From Adineta steineri (Eukaryota; Rotifera; Eurotatoria; Adinetida; Adinetidae): 64,000 nucleotides of DNA. The stretch spans positions 62,001-126,000 of the forward strand of contig CAJNOI010000102.1 of assembly GCA_905250115.1 (NCBI GenBank). The letters are read 5' to 3'. Positions 56,979 to 64,000 of this stretch are shown here, one piece after another (position 1 is the stretch's first letter; each line of letters opens with the position of its first letter). Made by a program: the position numbers and the translations under genes. The notes beneath the pieces were generated by a model. The model searched no databases and was not told the DNA's origin. It saw only the letters and a list, made by a program, of their open reading frames with translations.

Positions 56979-58752
56979 TTAGATTAAATCTCTATTCAAT
57001 AAACTTCGTTTCAGTTGTTCTTCATCATCATCATAATCATATTCATCTTCATCATCATAGTCATATTCATCATCGTCGTTATCTTCATTGACGAATTCAA
57101 AATCCAGATACACATCTAATTTTGATGCATTAATTTCAATCCACGAATTTACAGATTTACTAATCCCTTCACACTTTATTATTGATAATTTTGAACATTG
57201 TTTTAATATTACTAATAAATCATCAACCCGTTTCATATAATCACATGTAAACTGTTCGATATTGGGAAATACTTGAGACAATAATATATTAATTTTATTT
57301 AAAAATATTCTTTTATCGAAGAATTGAGCAGAAAAAATTTCTAATTTTTTAATATTTTCATTTAAATATTCACATAATTCAATATTATCGAAAATCTTCA
57401 TTAACTGATCCTCATCGATTTTTAGTGATGAAACATTTGATAATTCTTTTAATAAATCTAGGAATAATGCTGAAGTCAAGTAAATATCATTATCAATTGT
57501 TAAATGTTTGATATTTGATAGATTAACAATTGTACGAAGTAATTTGATTTTTGTTGAGTTTAAATCCGATTTATCATCATTCTCATAAATTTTTTCATAT
57601 GAGTAACATCTTAATATTAATGATTCAACATTTTTGAAATAATATTCCGCATTGTTTACAATTAATTTTGTTGTTAAAGTTAATGTTTTAACATTATCAA
57701 ATACATTGGAATTTTTCATCCATAAATAACCATGTTTATTTGTATTAAATGTTAATTCATAATTCTTTCTTTCATATGGAATTGTATAAATTGTTGAAGT
57801 ACGAGTATAAATTTCTAAATTCGTATACCATTCATGTTGTTTATGCCAAAAATCATTTTGAAATCGTTGAAATTTATTCAATTTTTCCATTGGTTTTTCG
57901 AATTTCTCATCTTGAAAATAGAATTTGAAAATAATTAAATGTTTTAATAAAGATTCAAGAAGTTTTTGCCAACGAATACCATCAAACATATTCATATCAC
58001 TTATAATAAATATTGAGAATATTCTTAAATTCGGTGTATATTTTAATAATAATTCAAGATTTTCAAATGTTGCTTCACATTCATTTATAATTAATTCTTT
58101 TAAATAATTAGCATTTTTGTTCAATTCATTGTATTTATTCATCTCGGAATTTGCTAATGTTTGAATATTCAAATAATTTAAATAACTTAAAATTATCTAA
58201 CTGAGAATCAGTTATCGTTAATGATGTTATTCCTATTATTGTTGTTTGATTAATTGATGTTGATTCAAATTCCAAATAACGTACTGTTAATATTCGTAAT
58301 TTTGATTTTCATATTATTTCTAATGTTTCAATATTTGTACCAGTAAAAGAAAAAGAATATAAATTAGATAAAAATGGTAATATTGATAATATTTGTTTAA
58401 TATTATTTTCGTTTAAATCAATTAATGATAATGATCGAAGATTAAAAAATGTATTTAATGAAAATAATGAAAGAAAATGTTCAATTTGACCATGTGTTCC
58501 ATCATTTGATAATTGTAAATAGAGAATTTTTTGTTTTATTTCAGAATTTAATAGAATGATTTGACAAAAATGATGAAATAAGGATTTTTTCATTTGAAAA
58601 AAATTTAAATATAATGGAATATTTCGAATAAGTGTAGAAAAATGAGAATTTAATTGATTAAATGAATGAAACAGATCTGGTGCATTGAGATATTGTAAAC
58701 ATTGAAATAATATTTCATTTGGTAAGAATTCAAATTTTATTTTGACCATCAT
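56979..58752 (-). pseudogene. F-box / LRR-like gene, broken (right copy)
   Basis: Counterpart of 28554-30327. It has the same F-box start (FLPNEILFQCLQYLNAPDLF) and acidic tail. The first frame stops at about 58309 because a TCA Ser codon of the left copy is TGA here. The frame change further on (near 58140-58180) is shared with the left copy. The second frame (397 aa from a non-ATG codon at 58172) remains open, about 94% identical to the left one by eye. Two independent lesions make a functional full-length product unlikely. Confidence 0.68.
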
Positions 58753-59801
58753 GGTTATTTTATACTGTATATATGAAAAGAAGATTTGAATAGATGGATA
58801 AAAAATGGTCTAGAACAAACTCACGTGTGACATGAATAGTCTATATTTGAATTCACTCGATAATACGCGAGGATTATTTTCGATAGGTGTCATACATAAT
58901 CGAATAATTTTTTATTATGAAGTATATCGATATATGAGTTACTCAATAGTTATTATAGTGCTAATCAGAGGAAGATAAAGCATATGTGAACAAAAGTGCA
59001 TCGATTTTATTAGAAGACAATTCAGTAAATGATTAATTAGTTATTTGTTTAACTACATGTCAAATCAAAGATAATATATCAGTTAATATTATATTTAAAA
59101 GTCAGAATAGTAATTTTTTTTATATACTCTTTAGTAAGCATGATTAGTAATTCACGATCTTAAACATCGAATTTTCTATTGTTAAATCTCAAGCACGTTA
59201 GATTTATGTCTGTATTCCATATCTAATCATCAGTAGATGAAGAATATTCATACTTTAAAAAATCTTTATCTATGTATGTTAATTATTTAATCATAAAACA
59301 AGACTAAAATTAGAATATTTTTTTTATTTGTCATTTCCAGTATCATAAACAAATGTTCCATATTCTAAAATTCTTTAAATATAGTGATATTTAAATCTTT
59401 CGATATTTGACAGAATATAATAAATTGATTTTTCATGCATTATTAATTTATAATTCCTTGAATAAATCTAACAATTTTATGAAGAAATTAAATTCTTTTT
59501 ATATTAGTAATCCATTAATACATCATATCAACATTTCTTAAATAATATGGTGAATTGTATGTCATTACTTTTGCTACGTTAAAACTAAATACATATTCAT
59601 ATTCAAGTATATTTGAAGTTAATTGATATTTATTTCTTGTATGTTGAATTATGATCATAAATTTCATAATGAATATACCATTGAAATAGTTTAACTGCAC
59701 TCAATTTTGTATTAAAACTTTCCGAATGATTATAATATCGAAAATAGAATTTAATAATATTGGATTCATCGTATCTAATATTTGAATTTGAAGTTCTCGT
59801 A
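58753..59801. other. Intergenic (right arm), no gene seen
   Basis: Counterpart of 27589-28553. No coding signal. Confidence 0.45.
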
Positions 59802-59845
59802 GAAGGTGTGGGTGAAATGGAATACTCAGACTCACCCACACCGAC
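59802..59845. repeat. Telomere-like fold-back element (right arm)
   Basis: AGAAGGTGTGGGTGAAATGG opposite CAGACTCACCCACACCGACC. Counterpart of 27537-27588. Confidence 0.65.
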
Positions 59846-59853
59846 CATCCAAA

Positions 59854-60185
59854 CGAGCATAAGTGCTTTCGTATTTCAAATATAAAATATAATTTAGATA
59901 AACGTTTTTTTTGCTCTTTTTTTCTAAATTAAAATAAGTGCCTTCGTCATTCAATTATAAATTATAGTTTAGGTAAACGTTTTTTTTCTTCTATTTTCCT
60001 AAACTAACATAAGTGACTTCGTGTGACATTATAAATTATAGTTCAGGTAAATTTTTTCTTTTCCTTTTTTTTACTAAACTAATATCGGTGCCTACGTTTC
60101 TCAATTATAAATTAAATTTAGGTCAACTTTTTATTTTTCCTTTTTTTTCCTATACTAACATAAGTGCCTTCGAATTCGAACTATA
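59854..60185. repeat. 75-bp tandem repeat, five copies (right arm)
   Basis: Inverted counterpart of 27214-27535 with units such as ACATAAGTGCCTTCG and ATTATAAATTATAGTTTAGG. 60186-60530 is the AT-rich 5' flank of the PAN-Kelch gene. Confidence 0.72.
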
Positions 60186-60530
60186 AATTTTGGTTTAGAA
60201 ATTTGTTTTTCATTTGTATTCGAAGTCAAATTTAGCAGCTACTTTAAAAAGGCAATATTTTCTATATGAATGTTTCTTATTGAGAAAAAACTGTTTGAAT
60301 CATTTTCACATTCATGAAGGAAAATACGATTATCTATTGAATTGCAAATTGTAATCATTCAAAAACAGAAGAATAACAAAAAGAAAGATTGTTTTTTTAC
60401 TGCAATGATGGAATGAATTGAGAAAAATGAGAGAAAGAAACAAAAAAAAAAATAGAATTAATTGCTCAACAGTCACTTTCTCTTCTACTTCGAGCTAAAG
60501 TCATTTCATCAACTTACAGTCTGATTGGCG

Positions 60531-62341
60531 ATGGCTTCAAGAACAGTTTGTTTATGGTTTTTATTTATGATTATTACAGAAGTAGTCGGAGAAAATACAC
60601 AATCAATAATAATGTCTTTAACACCTGATTCTAAATATCAATGTGTCAATACAACGTGTTTACCATTCATTAGTTTTATTACGTCAAACATTAGAAATTG
60701 TCAAATAGTCTGTTTAACTCAAAGTCATTGCAGAGCAGCAACTTTTCATCGATCAACATCTAATTGTGAATTATTTGGTGATATGTTGAATCAAAATGAA
60801 AATATGTTGACTGATGTCGATGCTACTACTATGAATATCATTAGTGGAACACGTTTTCAACCTGGTAAGTATAAAAATAATTATAAGTTATCGAGAGTTG
60901 AGACAACTTAACAATGATATTAGACACATCTGTGTATACATCACCAATAGGTTCGGTTCAAACTGACAGAAAAAAACATCGAGCCAAATTCTTTTTGAAT
61001 CAAACGATCTCTTTTGAGATTTATTTTTCGAATTCGACTTTGAAAATACCTTAGTAAAAAAAGCACATATTGTTTCTACTATGTTGAACAATGTAGACCG
61101 AATTTTTCAGTTCGAGACATCGATAGAATTCGAATAATATCAGTGAAATCGTTTATAACATATTTCTCATTAATTTAGTTTAACATTTCATAATGAATCT
61201 TATCTTAATCATGAAAACAAAGAGAAGTTTATTGAAGGTTTGATATCATTTAATTTGTCATTAATAGAGAGACAACTTATGCACATGAGTGATTCGAGAC
61301 CATTTCATGAACAATATTTTTTTTCTCACTTTTCCACCTTATCTAGAATGGACAACGACAGGAAACATGAGTATCGGACGATATTGGCACACAGCATCTA
61401 CATTAGTAAATGAATCCGTATTAGTTGTTGGTGGATCGGGCAACGGTGGTTATCTCAATAGTGCTGAATTGTACAATCCATTAACAGGCACTTGGACAAC
61501 CACAGGAAACATGAGTACCGTACGATATATTCACACGGCATCCGTATTAGCAAATGGATCAGTATTAGTTACTGGTGGACAGAACTCCGTTGGTGATCTC
61601 GATAATGCTGAATTATATAATCCATCAACAGGCACTTGGACAACTACAGGAAATATGAATGTCCTACGAGCAGCTCACACAGCATCCATATTAGCAAATG
61701 GATCAGTATTAGTTGCTGGTGGACACAACGGTACTAGTTATCTCGATAGTGCTGAATTGTACAATCCATCAACAGGTACTTGGATAACCGCAGGAAGCAT
61801 GAGTTTCGCACGAGCTTGGCACACAGCATCCACATTAGCAAATGGATTAGTATTATTTACTGGTGGAGATAACAGTATTGGTTATCTTAACAGTGCTGAA
61901 TTGTACAATCCATCAACAGGCACTTGGACAACTACAGGAAACATGAGTATTGCACGATATGTTCACACAGCATCCACATTAGCAAATGGAGAAGTATTAG
62001 TTGTTGGTGGATCGGGCAACGGTGGTTGTCTCAATAGTGCTGAATTATATAATCCATTAACAGGGACTTGGACAACTACAGGAAACATGAGTGTCGCAAG
62101 ATGTTATCATACAGAATCTACATTATCACATGGATCAGTATTAGTTACTGGCGGATACAACGGTGCTAGTTTTCTCAATAGTGCTGAATTGTACCATCCA
62201 TCCACAGGCACTTGGACAACTACAAGAAGCATGAATGTTGCACGAGAACTTCACACAGCATCCACATTAGTAAATGGAGAAGTATTACTTACTGGTGGGA
62301 GCAACAACGGTGGTTATCTCAATAGTGCTGAGCTTTATTAA
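60531..62341 (+). CDS. Secreted PAN/apple-like plus Kelch-repeat protein (right copy)
   Basis: Exons 60531-60864 and 61347-62341 join in phase 1 to give 442 aa, the same exon lengths as the left copy. The ATG at 60531 is preferred; the frame extends only two codons further upstream, from a TTG. Signal peptide, then a PAN/apple-like Cys module (CQIVCLTQSHCRAATFHRS), then seven Kelch repeats. Differences from the left copy are mostly single residues (for example VNESVLVV for VNGSVLVV), with no stop or frameshift. Both copies remain intact, so both may be expressed. Predicted extracellular. Confidence 0.83.
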
Positions 62342-63550
62342 TCGACATAGACAGAATGACATTTTCTTTTGTGAACTGAATTATAAAATATTTTTATATG
62401 TAATCAAATTATTTAACCATTCACCAAATAATATATGAGTTGTGATAATATCTCGGAGTCATATTGTATGACGGCTGTTAAAAAAGAGCCATGATCGATA
62501 AAAGACAGATTATTATTTGTACAACTGAGTGGATATATTTTATGTTCTTATTATGTGCATAATTCTATAAATCGAATGTTAATCTTGACAAAAAAAACAA
62601 GACATATTGTGGAAAAACTACGACTTATTTCTGAATAAATCGATGAAAAAGAAAATAGAGTTTATATTACTGTATGTAAAAAGAGACGAGAGAGTGTTAA
62701 TCAGTATTACATTGACTGTATGTAATTACAGTTACGTTTACGTAATAAAATTAACTTCAGTCAATAATATATATCTCACATAAATTGATATCACAGGTAA
62801 TAAAGTATAACGACACAAAAATAATTTAGAGGAAGAAGAATGAAAAAAATTGTCTGGTTAGATCAACGAAATCTTTTGATTAGTTAATAATTTATAGATG
62901 ATAAACCACTTTATATCCGATGTTCTTTGTTACAAAAATTTCTGATTGCCAATGCTTCATTTTCAAGTCATATTTTGAAAACTATTATGAAAAAGAAAAG
63001 ATAAAAAACGTTGCTTCTGTTGAGTCTAAAGACGTTGAATAATTATATTGTTGCCTTTTGTAGAAATAGTCTCTGGAGAGAACATGTTGAAAACATGACA
63101 AAATAAACCGAACTTGAGGTTGTGGGTGAGAATCTGGGTGTTCATAATAGGCTTTCGGAGGGCTAAGAAAATATGATGCAAAAGTGGAGATCAGGCACTT
63201 GTTGGTGACGGCGGATAATGGATGGGGATTTAGGAAATGAAACTTAAATTTGTGTGATTGTGACGAAGTTCATATGATTTCGAGCACGGATGAGGGTTGT
63301 ATGGATGTGAGCTTCGTTTGAGAACGACTCGATGGTACTCATGCTCATCAACAACTACAATAACACTCGTACCTTGTCAATTGGTAATTCGAATTCATCA
63401 AGTATCAAAAAATATATGCAACAAAAACAGCACATGCTGCTCCACGAACGAAACGACTAGATGTGTTGACAATGAAATATAAACATGCATCGAAGCAACA
63501 TAAAAGCTTTTTATTTTCGCTTCATCGTTTTTTTTGCTATATGGTGAGTG
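62342..63550. other. Intergenic, no gene seen
   Basis: Duplication ends at 62619. A half fold-back motif (TTGAGGTTGTGGGTGAG) lies at 63114. 63120-63480 is richer in G+C but has no recognisable product. Confidence 0.4.
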
Positions 63551-63658
63551 ATGGCTGAAAAGAAGACAAGCGACTTTTATTGAGCACGTCGTATTGATGA
63601 TGTTGATGCCGTTGAAAAAATCTTAGCAAGTTTATCGTCCACCGACGTTAATCGTATT
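63551..63658 (+). pseudogene. Possible first exon with an in-frame stop
   Basis: ATG at 63551 opens MAEKKTSDFY, then TGA, then ARRIDDVDAVEKILASLSST and DVNRI, ending at a GTAAGG donor in phase 0. The second part reads like a real protein start and faintly recalls the N-terminus of the cilia protein CFAP61, but this is weak. The stop argues for a relic or an error. The next exon was not found before the gap. Confidence 0.25.
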
Positions 63659-63980
63659 GTAAGGTGGGCGTAGTTCAAAACTTGAGCAAAAACTTTTTTT
63701 TCAACGATTTTTATATGGTTCGATAGAGCTCATCAAATTGTACATGAAAATGTATTTTGAAAACTTTTATCTTACTTATCTATACGATGGTCGTCAGGTA
63801 TGATAATAAAATCGACACAATTCTAACAGTCTGTTATCCTATATGACGAATATTTGAAGAAAAATAATTTTTTAAAAGATAAAGTAAAAGTAAAAAAAAA
63901 GTCTATGCATATGTTTGTAGCTTTTTTTATGCTAAATCGAATGGCATATATTATTTAAATTTTATATCCTTGCAAAAAAA

Positions 63981-64000
63981 NNNNNNNNNNNNNNNNNNNN
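63981..64000. other. Assembly gap at the window end (N run)
   Basis: Twenty Ns close the window; the gap may continue beyond it. Confidence 0.97.

Larger units (their letters stand above)
55339..62619. repeat. Right arm of the large inverted duplication
   Basis: Reverse complement of 24781-31917. It is about 140 nt longer, partly from a 15-bp tandem expansion near 56130. Outer edge at 62619 (TGTGGAAAAACT), beyond which similarity stops abruptly. Confidence 0.93.

Noticed and set aside
1-64000. CRISPR array, bacterial operon or phage region
   Set aside because: Spaced repeats are hairpins with variable flanks, genes have introns, and no ribosome-binding-site pattern or phage gene is visible.

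Overview
The window reads as nuclear DNA of a bdelloid rotifer (Adineta/Rotaria type). The composition is AT-rich. Genes carry short GT-AG introns, very often in phase 1. The protein families are those typical of bdelloids: B-box/NHL proteins, large orphan GPCR families, bacterial-like Kelch repeats and a bdelloid-style membrane family. Copies of a telomere-like (TGTGGG-type) motif are scattered throughout. The genus is inferred, not proven. No rRNA gene, intact transposon ORF, CRISPR array or operon was seen.

Layout. 1-8.4 kb: three NHL-repeat genes, one with a membrane anchor (5' partial) and two tandem B-box/coiled-coil/NHL genes, plus a Kelch relic at 4.8 kb. 8.5-15.4 kb: an inverted pair of orphan GPCR genes around about 4.5 kb of gene-poor DNA. 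16.3-19.5 kb: a 5'-truncated membrane-protein gene and a secreted NHL gene that needs an 8-nt micro-exon. 21.9-24.3 kb: a cytosolic sulfotransferase and a small four-pass membrane protein. 24.8-31.9 kb: left arm of a 7-kb inverted duplication (PAN-Kelch gene on the minus strand, F-box/LRR-like gene on the plus strand, 5' end of a Cys-rich Kelch gene), ending in a 100-N gap. 32.6-35.0 kb: a ten-exon type I membrane protein with a Thr-rich stalk. 36.9-39.5 kb: a GPCR and an orphan multi-pass protein. 39.6-42.3 kb: a Kelch relic and a guanylate-binding-protein-like GTPase with one frameshift. 44.7 kb: an IFI6/IFI27-like small membrane protein. 46.5-50.1 kb: a five-exon receptor joining three tandem beta-type ectodomains to a 7TM core. 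51.0 kb: a short ankyrin protein. 52.5-55.5 kb: a secreted Cys-rich Kelch protein whose 5' end lies in the right arm. 55.3-62.6 kb: right arm of the inverted duplication. 63.5 kb: a possible broken first exon, then Ns to the end.

Common themes. Most products are surface or secreted proteins or receptors, and several are plausible innate-immune or recognition proteins (GBP-like, IFI6-like, B-box/NHL). These are independent eukaryotic genes, not a co-transcribed pathway. Paralogous modules (NHL exon, Kelch exon, beta-domain exons) are repeatedly joined to different N-termini through phase-1 introns, which suggests exon shuffling. At least 20 short fold-back elements with ends like ATCTTGAGGGTGTGGGTG are spread through introns and intergenic DNA. 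In two places the element supplies the stop codon of the gene it abuts. All exon models were made by reading splice sites and frames by eye.
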